Positions 7,794-15,840 of a stretch of 32,913 bases of DNA are shown here, one piece after another. The stretch is from positions 1 through 32,913 of the forward strand of contig CAIYWC010000030.1 in the NCBI GenBank assembly GCA_903929795.1. Direction: 5' to 3'. This DNA is from an uncultured Myxococcales bacterium. Its GTDB lineage: Bacteria; Myxococcota_A; UBA9042. The notes beneath the pieces were generated by a model. That model ran no database searches and was not told the DNA's origin. It worked only from the letters and a program-made list of their open reading frames with translations. The position numbers were made by a program, and so were the translations under genes. Positions within the stretch are counted from its first letter, which is position 1. Every line of letters begins with the position of its first letter.

Positions 7794-9127
7794 ACGAACG
7801 CATTCTGATCGTGGAAGACGAGCCCATTTTGCGCGCCAACCTGTGCGAAATGCTGACGCGTGAAGGCTACGAGGTCCAAGGGGCGGGCGACGGCGAGTCC
7901 GGCCTGCGCATGGCGCTGGACCAGGACTTCGCCGCGGTGGTGAGCGACATTCGCCTGCCGGGGATGGATGGCATGGCGCTGCTCAAGCGGCTGGCGGCGG
8001 AGCGGCCGGAGACGTTTGTGATCCTGACGACCGCGTTCGCGTCGATCGAGACAGCCGTGGAAGCGCTGCGTTTTGGCGCGTTCGACTACCTGATCAAGCC
8101 CGTGCTGTTCGAGGACTTGACGCGTAAGCTCAGGCAATTGTTTGATTATCGCGCGTTGCGGGGCGAGGTTGGCCGGCTGCGGCGGGACCTGCACACGCGC
8201 CTGGGTTTCGAAGGGATCGTCGGCCAGAGCGAGGCGATCCGCACGATTTTCGACCTGATTGCCCGCGTGGCGCCGACCCGGTCCACCGTGCTGATTACCG
8301 GCGAGAGCGGCACGGGCAAGGAGCTGGTGGCGCGCGCGCTGCACGCCCATTCCACGCTGGCGGATCGCGAATTTCTGGCGATCAACATGGCCGCACTGCC
8401 GCCGGACATCGCGGAAGGCCAGCTTTTTGGCCACGAGAAAGGCGCGTTCACGGGCGCCGATCGGCGGCGCGATGGCCTGCTGCGCAGCGTGCGCGGCGGC
8501 ACGGTCTTTCTGGACGAGATCGGCGAGCTGCCCATGGCGTGCCAGGCCAAGCTGCTGCGGGCGATCGAGGCGCGTGAAGTGCTGCCGGTGGGCGCGGATC
8601 GGCCGGTGCCGGTAGATTTTCGCCTCATCACGGCGACCAACCAGAGCTTGGACGAGTGCATCCGCGACGGCCGGTTTCGCAAGGATTTGTACTTTCGGCT
8701 CAATGTGTTTCGCATCGACGTGCCACCGCTGCGGGCGCGCCGCGAGGACATTCCGGCGCTGGTCGAGCACTTTGTGCGCAGCCACGCGCGCAACCTGGGA
8801 CGGCGGCCGCAGAACGTGTCCAATGATGCGATGAAGCGGCTCATCGAGTACGACTATCCGGGCAATGTCCGCGAAATGTCGAACATCATGGAGCGCGCGA
8901 CGATCCTGTGTGCCGGCGACGTCATCACGGTGGACCATCTGCCGCGCGAGATCTGCGGCGAGGCGGCGGCGCCGACGGATTTGCGCTTGGCTTTCCAGCA
9001 GTTTGAGGAGTCGCACATCGCCAGCGTGCTGCGGTTGGCCAACGGCGCCCGCGACAAGGCCGCGGAGCTGCTGGGCGTGGACCCGGCGACGCTGTACCGC
9101 AAGATGGCGCGCCACGGGATCGAGTAG
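7790..9127 (+). CDS. NtrC-family sigma54-dependent response regulator
   Basis: A 445-residue activator with the three standard parts. The receiver domain (1-120) has acidic residues E9/D10, phospho-acceptor Asp53, Thr80/81 and Lys103. The AAA+ domain (about 142-385) has Walker A GESGTGKE (171-178), the sigma54-contact loop GAFTGA (218-223) and Walker B VFLDE (239-243). The C-terminal Fis-type helix-turn-helix ends RDKAAELLGVDPATLYRKM. Such proteins hydrolyse ATP to open sigma54-RNA polymerase complexes from upstream sites. All key residues are present. It is translationally coupled to the kinase. It is the only sigma54 activator in the window, and near-consensus sigma54 promoters flank it on both sides (3783 and 9281). 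That makes it the likely controller of the cytochrome-barrel and cupredoxin-ACIII units. Confidence 0.95.
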   Translation: MNERILIVEDEPILRANLCEMLTREGYEVQGAGDGESGLRMALDQDFAAVVSDIRLPGMDGMALLKRLAAERPETFVILTTAFASIETAVEALRFGAFDYLIKPVLFEDLTRKLRQLFDYRALRGEVGRLRRDLHTRLGFEGIVGQSEAIRTIFDLIARVAPTRSTVLITGESGTGKELVARALHAHSTLADREFLAINMAALPPDIAEGQLFGHEKGAFTGADRRRDGLLRSVRGGTVFLDEIGELPMACQAKLLRAIEAREVLPVGADRPVPVDFRLITATNQSLDECIRDGRFRKDLYFRLNVFRIDVPPLRARREDIPALVEHFVRSHARNLGRRPQNVSNDAMKRLIEYDYPGNVREMSNIMERATILCAGDVITVDHLPREICGEAAAPTDLRLAFQQFEESHIASVLRLANGARDKAAELLGVDPATLYRKMARHGIE

Positions 9128-9155
9128 CGGCGGCGGATTCGCGCGGTTGCAAGAG

Positions 9156-9171
9156 ACGTGCGAAACGTCCC
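9156..9171. promoter_or_regulatory. Imperfect dyad, possible enhancer site for the NtrC-type regulator
   Basis: The sequence TGCGAAACGTCCCGCA is a 16-base imperfect palindrome: the two halves agree at six of eight positions (TGCGRRAC). Its end is about 110 bases upstream of the sigma54 promoter at 9281, a usual distance for NtrC-type sites. A related segment lies at 3668-3683, about 100 bases before the other sigma54 promoter. A short CTGCGGCAG follows at 9175, and a similar CTGCGACAG lies at 3698. In GC-rich DNA such matches can be chance. Confidence 0.35.
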
Positions 9172-9280
9172 GCAGCCCTGCGGCAGCCCGACGGCGCGGA
9201 AATGCCGCGACGTGCGCGAACAGGCGACAAATGAGACGCAACACCTCGAAATGCAATCGGTTCTTATTTAGTGTGAGAAG

Positions 9281-9296
9281 TGGCACGGAACTTGAA
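9281..9296 (+). promoter_or_regulatory. Sigma54 (-24/-12) promoter of the cupredoxin-ACIII operon
   Basis: TGGCACGGAACTTGAA has a perfect -24 box (TGGCACG), then four bases, then TTGA in place of TTGC. It matches 11 of the 12 fixed consensus positions with correct spacing. The expected transcript start is near 9306, giving a 45-base leader with an AGGAG ribosome site before the ATG at 9351. It lies just downstream of the sigma54 activator gene. Confidence 0.7.
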
Positions 9297-9350
9297 TAGT
9301 GTCTAACACGTCCGCCGCGACGTCACGCGTCCGGCATGAGGAGAGCAACG

Positions 9351-9938
9351 ATGAATCAGTATTTGCGGACTTTGGCTACCGGACTTGCGCTCACGGCGCT
9401 TTCAGCGACCGGCGCATATGCGGCGAACCTCGAAGGGACGGTCACGTCGGCGAAGGGAACGGCTGGCCTGGTCGTGTTCGTGACCAAGGCGCCCGGCACG
9501 TTTACCGCGCCCGCGGAGCACGCCCACGTCGACCAGAAAAACATGAAGTTTGTGCCGCGCGTGCTGCCCGTCGTGGCCGGCGCGACGGTCGACTTCGTCA
9601 ACAGCGACAGCGTGAACCACAACGTGTTCTCGCCGGACAACGAGGGCTACAACCTCGGCACATGGTCCAAGGGCGAAAAACGCAGCTACACGTTCAAGCG
9701 TGAAGGCGTTTACACGCAGCTGTGTTCGCTGCACCCCGAGATGGAAGCGTTCATCCTGGTGCTGGGCAACCCGTACTTCGCGATCGCGGCGGCCGATGGC
9801 CACTTCTCGATCGCCAACGTGCCCGCGGGCCACTACGTCCTCCAAGTGTGGGGCGAAAAGCTCAAGGGTCCCGAGAAGAAGAAGACGTTCCCCGTGGACG
9901 TGACGGCCGAGGGTGGCAAGACCGCCATCAGCCTCTGA
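9351..9938 (+). CDS. Exported type-1 copper protein (cupredoxin), first gene of the ACIII operon
   Basis: A 195-residue periplasmic blue-copper protein. I take the ATG at 9351, because the in-frame ATG at 9336 sits on the ribosome site AGGAG. The signal peptide is cleaved near AYA (residues 22-24). Type-1 copper ligands are visible: His90 (VNHNVFS), then Cys125, His128 and Met131 in CSLHPEM. The C-terminal part (about 140-195, with VPAGHYVLQVWGEKLK) looks like a small carboxypeptidase-regulatory-type beta-sandwich, as in other plastocyanin-like proteins. Type-1 copper proteins shuttle single electrons. Its place at the head of the alternative complex III operon, straight after the sigma54 promoter, suggests it is the redox partner of that complex. 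The exact partner and direction are inferred. Confidence 0.88.
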   Translation: MNQYLRTLATGLALTALSATGAYAANLEGTVTSAKGTAGLVVFVTKAPGTFTAPAEHAHVDQKNMKFVPRVLPVVAGATVDFVNSDSVNHNVFSPDNEGYNLGTWSKGEKRSYTFKREGVYTQLCSLHPEMEAFILVLGNPYFAIAAADGHFSIANVPAGHYVLQVWGEKLKGPEKKKTFPVDVTAEGGKTAISL

Positions 9939-10071
9939 CCTAACGAGAGCGAACTTGAGACGCACAGAGGCACTGGCAGCTGCCAGGCGCGGGTGGACCG
10001 CTTTGCCAAAAATAACCGTGTTGGATCGCGTACTTGGGCGATCCGTTGAGACGCCGCAGGGGGCATGCGTG

Positions 10072-10590
10072 ATGGCCAGATCCCAACTGCACCGCTGGTT
10101 GATCGCCGCCGTGTTGGTCACAGGTGCCGGCGTGCCGTTCGCGGCCGGCCATGCTGCGCCTGCCGAAGCTGCACCACCCGCCGCGGATGCGATCCCGTTT
10201 GACCACACGATCCACGCCGGCAAGTACGCCATGCCGTGCCTCGCTTGCCACGTGAACGCGCGCAACTCGACGACGGCTGGCCTGCCGTCGGTGCGCAAGT
10301 GCATGGGATGTCACAAGTTTGTCGCCAAGGACAAGCCGGCCATCCAGGCCCTGACCAAGCTGTGGGAAGCGAAAAAGGCGCCGACGTTCCGGCGGATCCA
10401 CGACTTGCCGGATTACGTCTATTTCTCGCACCGCGTGCACATCGCCGCGGAAGTGGCGTGCAGCACATGCCACGGCGATGTCGCCAAGATGCAGAAGGTC
10501 GTCCAGGTCAGCCCGCTGACGATGGGCTGGTGCCTGACCTGCCACCAGCAGCGCAAAGCGACGCTTGACTGCGTCGGCTGCCACAAGTGA
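10072..10590 (+). CDS. actA: Alternative complex III pentaheme cytochrome c subunit (ActA)
   Basis: A 172-residue exported cytochrome with five CxxCH heme sites: CLACH (56-60), CMGCH (77-81), CSTCH (130-134), CLTCH (154-158) and CVGCH (167-171). The N-terminus is a signal peptide or anchor (RSQLHRWLIAAVLVTGAG). A GTG three bases earlier is an alternative start; AGGGGG lies just upstream of both. In alternative complex III the pentaheme ActA passes electrons from the iron-sulfur subunit toward the outer acceptor on the periplasmic side. Five hemes and the place directly before actB fit that family. It lies 133 bases after the cupredoxin gene. That gap contains a 14-base palindrome CTGGCAGCTGCCAG but no clear promoter or terminator. 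Confidence 0.88.
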   Translation: MARSQLHRWLIAAVLVTGAGVPFAAGHAAPAEAAPPAADAIPFDHTIHAGKYAMPCLACHVNARNSTTAGLPSVRKCMGCHKFVAKDKPAIQALTKLWEAKKAPTFRRIHDLPDYVYFSHRVHIAAEVACSTCHGDVAKMQKVVQVSPLTMGWCLTCHQQRKATLDCVGCHK

Positions 10591-10597
10591 GGCGCGG

Positions 10598-13399
10598 ATG
10601 AGTGACCCCAAGTCCATGACCCGACGTGGTTTTTTCGGCATCACCGCCGCGACCGGCGCGTCTGCCAGCCTGCTCGGCTGCACCGAAAAACTGCCGCGCT
10701 TCATCATGCCCCAGGTCGTGCCGGCGGACGACGTGACGCCCGGCATTTCCACCTACTTTCACACGGTTTGCCGAGGCTGTTCCGCAGGTTGTGGCATGAC
10801 GGCGCGCGTGCGCGAAGGCCGGGCGGTCAAGGCCGAAGGCAATCCCGCGCACCCGCTGAGCCGCGGCGCGCTGTGCGTGCGCGGTCAGGCCGCCATCGAG
10901 GAGCTGTACTCGCCGGACCGCCTGACGCAGCCGCGCCAGGCCGGCAAGCCCGTGGATTGGACGGCGGCGCAGAAGGCGTTCGCGGATGGCATTGGCGGCG
11001 CGTTGGCAGCCGGCAAGCAGGTGGTGGTGCTGACGCGGCCGGAGTCCGGCGTGCTGGGCGATCTACTGCGCAACTGGCTGACAGCACTGGGACAATCCGC
11101 CGACCAGCTGGCGACGTTTGACGCCGCGGAGCCGACCTGGCTGCGCGAGGGCGCGCTCGCGACCTTTGGCGTCGCGGCCCAGCCGGTGTGGGCGATCGGC
11201 AAGGCCAGGACACTGCTGGCGATTGGCGCCGACTTTTTGGAAGACTGGGGCTCGCCGGTGGAGCACGCCCGCGATCTGACCGCACTGCGGGCGGCGAAAG
11301 GCGCTGGGCGCTTTGTCTATGCCGGTCCGCGCTTGTCGGCCACGGCGGCGGCGGCGGACGCGTTCCTGTCGGTGCGCCCGGGCGCTGAGCTGGCATTCGT
11401 GCTGGGTTTGCTGCATGAAGTCCTGGCGTTGCAGGCGCATCCGGCCGGTCTGGACGACGCCGCGCTGGGCCAGCTCAAGACCTTGGTTGCGGCGTACGAT
11501 CCGGCGATCGCCGCGGGACGGACCGGGATTTCGACCAAGACTTCCGCGGAGTTGGCGCGCGAGCTGCTGCAGAACGGTCCGAGCCTGGTCGTCGGTCCGG
11601 GGCGTGCCGTGGCGGGCGACGACGCAGTTGCGCTGACGCAGGCGGTTTATCTGCTGAACGCGGCAATCGGCGCGTACGGTAAGACGCTGCAATTCCTCGA
11701 TCCGCCGACGGCGCCGTGGACCGGTCCATCGCTTTCGCTGGCCGAGCTGACGCGACGCGCCAAGGCGGGGACGATCGGCGCGCTCATCGTGCACCAATGC
11801 AATCCGCTCGGCCTGGAAGCGGTGTTCTCGGAACTGGGCGCAGCGATTGGTAAAATTGGTTTTGTCGCGGTGCTGGGCAACGTACTGGACGAAACGGCGC
11901 ACAAGGCGCATCTGGTGCTGCCGGATCACCACTTTCTGGAGTCATGGGGCGAAGTTGACCCGCGGCCCGGCGTTCACGGCCTGCAGCAGCCCGTCATGAC
12001 GCCTCTGCACGACACGCGTGCGGCGGCGGACGTCCTTCTGGCGACTGCACGGCAACTGGGCAAAACGACTGGGCTTCCCGACGAGGAGACGTTTGCCGCC
12101 TACCAGCGCGCGCGCGTTGCGGACGCGGACGTGGAGCGCGGCGGCGTGTTCACCGAGGTGACACCGCGGCCGCTGACGCTGGCGGCCAACGCCGTGGCGG
12201 CGATCGGCGTGGGCAAAGCCTCGATGATCAATGGTAAAACGCTCGTCGCGACGCCTTCGCTGCGCTATCTGGACGGGTTGAAGCCGACCAGTCCGCTGGT
12301 CGCGGAAGTGCCGGACGGGCTGACGTCGATCGCCTGGATGGGCTGGGTGGAAATCAACCCGGAGGCCGCGCACGATCAGGGGATTGCCCAGGGCGATGTC
12401 CTGGCGCTGACGACGCCGCGCGGTACCGTGAAGCTGCCGGCGTTCCTGACGCCTGCAGTCGCGCGCGACGTGTTGGCGGTGCCGCTGGGCTACGCGACCG
12501 AGCTGTTGCGCGGCACGCAGGGTCTGGCCGGGCGGCTGGGCGCGGTCGAGATCGCACGGACGGGCCAGCGCATCGAGCTGCCGATGACCGGGGGCGCGCT
12601 GGATGACCAGGGCCGCGGATTTGCCCGCGAAGTGGACGCCAGCAAGCCGACCCTTCCGGCCGCAGAACCGGTGATTACGCTTCGGGATCCTCAGCCCAAG
12701 GGCACGCATCGCTGGGCGCTGGCGGTCGATCTGGATCGCTGCAACGGCTGCGGCGCGTGCGTCGCGGCGTGCCACGTGGAAAACAACATCCCGATCGTCG
12801 GCGCCGACCAGTTCGCTCGCGGCCGCGACATGAGCTGGATCCGCATCCAGCGCTACTTCACCGGCACGGCCGAGGCGCCGCGTGCGGTCTTCGTCCCGTC
12901 GATGTGCCAGCAGTGTGGCTCCGCGCCATGCGAGACCGTCTGCCCGGCGTACGCGACCTACCATACGCCTGACGGCTTGAACGCGCAGGTCTACAACCGC
13001 TGCATCGGCACGCGGTATTGCTCCAACAACTGCCCATACGTCGCGCGCCGCTTCAACTGGTTCCAGTGGCCGCATCCTGCGCCCAGCCAGCTCGGCTTGA
13101 ACCCGGATGTTACGGTGCGCGAGCGCGGCGTCATGGAAAAGTGCACGTTCTGCGTGCAGCGGATCCGCGAGGTCGAGGAGCGCGCCAAGCTGGCCGGTGA
13201 GCCGGTCAAGGACGGCGAGATTCAGCCCGCGTGCGCGCAGACGTGCGCGGCGGATGCGATGGTCTTTGGCGACCTGAACGACCCGGTGTCGCGCGTCGCC
13301 AAGCTGGCAAGCAGCGGTCGCGCGTATCGCCTGCTGGAAGAACTCGGCACGCAACCCGGCGTCACTTATCTGGCCCGCCGCCGCAAGGAGAACGCATGA
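10598..13399 (+). CDS. actB: Alternative complex III iron-sulfur subunit (ActB), molybdopterin-oxidoreductase-like
   Basis: A 933-residue subunit; the start ATG at 10598 follows GAGG and lies seven bases after actA. A twin-arginine signal (TRRGFFG, Arg9/10) with a lipobox-like SLLGC (Cys28) indicates Tat export and possible lipid anchoring. Residues about 50-700 resemble the catalytic subunit of molybdopterin oxidoreductases. Residues about 705-930 resemble the ferredoxin-type NrfC/PsrB subunit, starting with [13 protein letters not shown] at about 714 and followed by three more cysteine groups for [Fe-S] clusters. This fusion is the hallmark of ActB. In characterised complexes the N-terminal half has lost molybdenum. 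Here it still shows CRGCSAGC (Cys58, 61, 65) and Cys93, the spacing used for a cluster in the molybdoenzymes. It overlaps actC by four bases (ATGA). Confidence 0.93.
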   Translation: MSDPKSMTRRGFFGITAATGASASLLGCTEKLPRFIMPQVVPADDVTPGISTYFHTVCRGCSAGCGMTARVREGRAVKAEGNPAHPLSRGALCVRGQAAIEELYSPDRLTQPRQAGKPVDWTAAQKAFADGIGGALAAGKQVVVLTRPESGVLGDLLRNWLTALGQSADQLATFDAAEPTWLREGALATFGVAAQPVWAIGKARTLLAIGADFLEDWGSPVEHARDLTALRAAKGAGRFVYAGPRLSATAAAADAFLSVRPGAELAFVLGLLHEVLALQAHPAGLDDAALGQLKTLVAAYDPAIAAGRTGISTKTSAELARELLQNGPSLVVGPGRAVAGDDAVALTQAVYLLNAAIGAYGKTLQFLDPPTAPWTGPSLSLAELTRRAKAGTIGALIVHQCNPLGLEAVFSELGAAIGKIGFVAVLGNVLDETAHKAHLVLPDHHFLESWGEVDPRPGVHGLQQPVMTPLHDTRAAADVLLATARQLGKTTGLPDEETFAAYQRARVADADVERGGVFTEVTPRPLTLAANAVAAIGVGKASMINGKTLVATPSLRYLDGLKPTSPLVAEVPDGLTSIAWMGWVEINPEAAHDQGIAQGDVLALTTPRGTVKLPAFLTPAVARDVLAVPLGYATELLRGTQGLAGRLGAVEIARTGQRIELPMTGGALDDQGRGFAREVDASKPTLPAAEPVITLRDPQPKGTHRWALAVDLDRCNGCGACVAACHVENNIPIVGADQFARGRDMSWIRIQRYFTGTAEAPRAVFVPSMCQQCGSAPCETVCPAYATYHTPDGLNAQVYNRCIGTRYCSNNCPYVARRFNWFQWPHPAPSQLGLNPDVTVRERGVMEKCTFCVQRIREVEERAKLAGEPVKDGEIQPACAQTCAADAMVFGDLNDPVSRVAKLASSGRAYRLLEELGTQPGVTYLARRRKENA

Positions 13400-14751
13400 G
13401 CGCGTCCGAATCACGGCCTCTTGTCCCGCCCATCGAGAAGGACATCCTCGCCACGCTCGGCACGCCCGGCTGGGCGTATTGGCTGATGCTGGCCGCATCG
13501 GTCGCGTTGGTCGCCTGGGGCGGCTGGAGTTGGGCCCACATGATGCAGGTCGGCATGGGCATCACCGGCCTCGATTCGCCGGTCATGTGGGGCGCGCTGA
13601 TCACGACTTTTGTCTTCTTCATCGGCATCAGCCACTCCGGCACGCTGGTGTCGGCGATCCTGTTTTTCACCCGCTCGCCGCTCCGCGCGTCGATTGGCCG
13701 GTCCGCGGAGGCGATGACGGTCATCGCCATCATGACCGCCGGCTTGTATCCGGTGATTCACCTCGGTCGCAATTGGCTGTTTTTCTGGCTGCTGCCGTAT
13801 CCCAACCAGCGATTTCTGTGGCCGAATTTCCACTCGCCGCTGGTTTGGGACGTGTTTGCCATTACCAGCTACGTCACCACCAGCGCGCTGTTTCTGTACA
13901 TGGGCATGCTGCCGGATTTCACGCTACTTGCGCGGCGTCTGACCGGTTTTCGCCGCCCGCTCTACAAGCTCCTGTCGCTGGGTTTTGCCGGCACGGACGG
14001 TGAGTGGAACCTGTTCGAGCGCGCCTATCCGCTCTTTGCCGGAATCGCGATTCCCCTTGCTGTGTCAGTACATAGCGTCGTTTCTTGGGACTTCGCGATG
14101 ACGCTGATGCCCGGTTGGCACTCGACGATTTTCGCGCCCTATTTCGTCGCCGGCGCGATCTTTTCCGGCCTGGCGATGGCGATTATCCTGCTAGCCTTCA
14201 TGCGCAAAGGCTACAAGCTGCAGGCCTATATTCGCATGGAACACTTTGACATGCTGGCGAAATTGCTACTCGCAATGTCACTTGTCATGACAGTCGTTTA
14301 CTTGACGGAATTCTTCCTGGCGATCTTCCGCGGCTCCTCAGCCGAGCGCGATCTGTTCATTTGGCGCGCGACCGGCCGCTATGCCCTTGTTTATTGGGGC
14401 GTTATTCTGTGCAATTGCCTCATTCCGCTGCTGATGTTTGGACAAAAGGCGCGCCGCAACGTGCCGATCCTCATCTTTGTCGCCGTCAGCGTGACCATCG
14501 GCATGTGGCTGGAACGCTTCATGTTTATCGTCACCACGCTGGCCCATAACTACGCGCCGTTTTCCTGGGGTTTTTACCAGCCGACCATCGGTGAAGCTGG
14601 TATGTGCCTGGGCGGTTTGGGCTGGTTTTTCATGCTGTTTCTGCTCTTCATCAAGATCTTCCCCTGCGTGTCCGTGGCTGAAACGTTGCAGGGCGAGCCT
14701 GCGGCGGAAGGCCATGACGCTGCCGAAGCCCACGAGGTGCAACATGCCTAA
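13396..14751 (+). CDS. actC: Alternative complex III quinol-binding membrane subunit (ActC, NrfD family)
   Basis: A 451-residue membrane protein of the NrfD/PsrC family, with about ten hydrophobic segments between residues 25 and 430. The start ATG at 13396 has AAGGAG a few bases upstream and overlaps the actB stop. In alternative complex III, ActC holds the quinol-oxidation site and passes electrons to the ActB clusters. The order after the iron-sulfur subunit and the length near 450 residues agree with ActC. The charged C-terminal tail (EGHDAAEAHEVQHA) should be cytoplasmic. The end overlaps actD by eight bases, which points to coupled translation. Confidence 0.93.
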   Translation: MSASESRPLVPPIEKDILATLGTPGWAYWLMLAASVALVAWGGWSWAHMMQVGMGITGLDSPVMWGALITTFVFFIGISHSGTLVSAILFFTRSPLRASIGRSAEAMTVIAIMTAGLYPVIHLGRNWLFFWLLPYPNQRFLWPNFHSPLVWDVFAITSYVTTSALFLYMGMLPDFTLLARRLTGFRRPLYKLLSLGFAGTDGEWNLFERAYPLFAGIAIPLAVSVHSVVSWDFAMTLMPGWHSTIFAPYFVAGAIFSGLAMAIILLAFMRKGYKLQAYIRMEHFDMLAKLLLAMSLVMTVVYLTEFFLAIFRGSSAERDLFIWRATGRYALVYWGVILCNCLIPLLMFGQKARRNVPILIFVAVSVTIGMWLERFMFIVTTLAHNYAPFSWGFYQPTIGEAGMCLGGLGWFFMLFLLFIKIFPCVSVAETLQGEPAAEGHDAAEAHEVQHA

Positions 14752-15253
14752 TGGCTGGATTGCGGTCTTTGATGACCCCGAGCGCGCGGCGCAAAGCCTG
14801 CGCGACCTGCGCAAGCTCGGCGTGACCAACGCGCGTGTGGCGAGCCCGGCGGCCTACCCGGCGGTCCACCTGACCGGTCAGCCCGGCCCCTGGCGCGCGA
14901 TGGGCTGGCTGGTGCTCGCGGGCGGCCTGGTCGGCCTCGCGTCGGCGATCGCGCTGGAGGTCGGCACGTCGATCCTGCACCCGATTCACGTCGGCGGTCA
15001 GCCGGTCATCGCGTGGGTGCCGTTTGGCGTGATCATGTTCGAATTGACGATGCTGGGCGCGGGGTTGACCAACTTTGTGTCCATGGTCGTGCTCGGCGCC
15101 ATCAGCCGCCGCGGCGTGGCCCGTGCCGCCCGCGATGCCGTGTGTTCGGACCGCTTGGCGGTCGTCGTTCCCCTCTCGGGCCACAGCCCTGCACAGTGCG
15201 CGGCAATCCGCGGTGCGCTGGCCGGGGCGCTAGCCATCAGCGAGTCACCGTGA
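14744..15253 (+). CDS. actD: Alternative complex III subunit ActD (DUF3341-type)
   Basis: A 169-residue protein starting MPNGWIAVFDDPERAAQSLR. The start ATG at 14744 lies inside the end of actC and has GAGGTG upstream; the longer open frame from 14591 is a shadow of actC. A soluble N-terminal domain of about 50 residues is followed by two transmembrane helices (about 48-70 and 88-118) and a short cytoplasmic tail. This is the layout of ActD in alternative complex III, a structural membrane subunit without cofactors. Its stop shares one base with the actE start (TGATG). Confidence 0.88.
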   Translation: MPNGWIAVFDDPERAAQSLRDLRKLGVTNARVASPAAYPAVHLTGQPGPWRAMGWLVLAGGLVGLASAIALEVGTSILHPIHVGGQPVIAWVPFGVIMFELTMLGAGLTNFVSMVVLGAISRRGVARAARDAVCSDRLAVVVPLSGHSPAQCAAIRGALAGALAISESP

Positions 15254-15840
15254 TGCGCAACACCTTACAATGGCTGACACTTGTCGGTTTGTGCGCCGCC
15301 TGCAACGGCCCGTGGCCAGCCAGCATGGAGCAGCAGCCGGCCGTCCAGCCGCTGATGTTGCCGCGCCCTGCGCCGGAAGGCTCCGTGCAGGTCGGCGGCG
15401 TGGAGCACCTGGAAGACCGCGAGGACGACAGCGACCTCGTGAATCCCCACCCGCGCGACCCGCAGACGCTGGCGCTGGGCAAGCAGCTTTTTGCGATCCA
15501 CTGCGCGGTGTGTCACGGCGGCGATGGCCACGGCAATGGCCCGGTTTCCAAGGTTTTTCCGCCCGCGCCGGATCTGCGGCACGTGTCGATTTGCGGCCGC
15601 ACCGATGGCTTCATCTACGGCACGTTGACCGCAGGCGGCCGCGCGATGCCGTCCATGCGCGAAGGCCTGAGCGCGCTCGACCGCTGGTCGCTGGTGACCT
15701 GGGTGCGCGAGATCCAGGCCGCCGGCTGTGTCGGCGCACCGCCCGCAGAACCGGCTGAACCTGCCGCAGCAACCCCAACTGACGCGCCCGCGCCAGCCGC
15801 CGACACCCCCGCTGCAGCCACGCCCGGAGGCGCGCCATGA
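15253..15840 (+). CDS. actE: Alternative complex III monoheme cytochrome c subunit (ActE)
   Basis: A 195-residue exported protein with one heme site, CAVCH (84-88), and a later Met-rich segment GGRAMPSM that probably supplies the axial ligand. The N-terminus has a short hydrophobic stretch with cysteines (LCAACNG, Cys17), a non-canonical lipobox that may allow a lipid anchor. ActE in known complexes is a lipid-anchored monoheme cytochrome next to the pentaheme subunit. The last 40 residues are an Ala/Pro/Thr-rich tail. It overlaps actD by one base and actF by four, so all are co-translated. Confidence 0.88.
   Translation: MRNTLQWLTLVGLCAACNGPWPASMEQQPAVQPLMLPRPAPEGSVQVGGVEHLEDREDDSDLVNPHPRDPQTLALGKQLFAIHCAVCHGGDGHGNGPVSKVFPPAPDLRHVSICGRTDGFIYGTLTAGGRAMPSMREGLSALDRWSLVTWVREIQAAGCVGAPPAEPAEPAAATPTDAPAPAADTPAAATPGGAP

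Noticed and set aside
7253..9286. Minus-strand frame of 677 codons
   Set aside because: Antisense to the kinase and regulator genes, whose domains are complete and unambiguous.
10037..10055. Sigma54-like TGGGCGATCCGTTGA before actA
   Set aside because: The -24 box is poor and the -12 dinucleotide is GA. The gene is probably read from the promoter at 9281.
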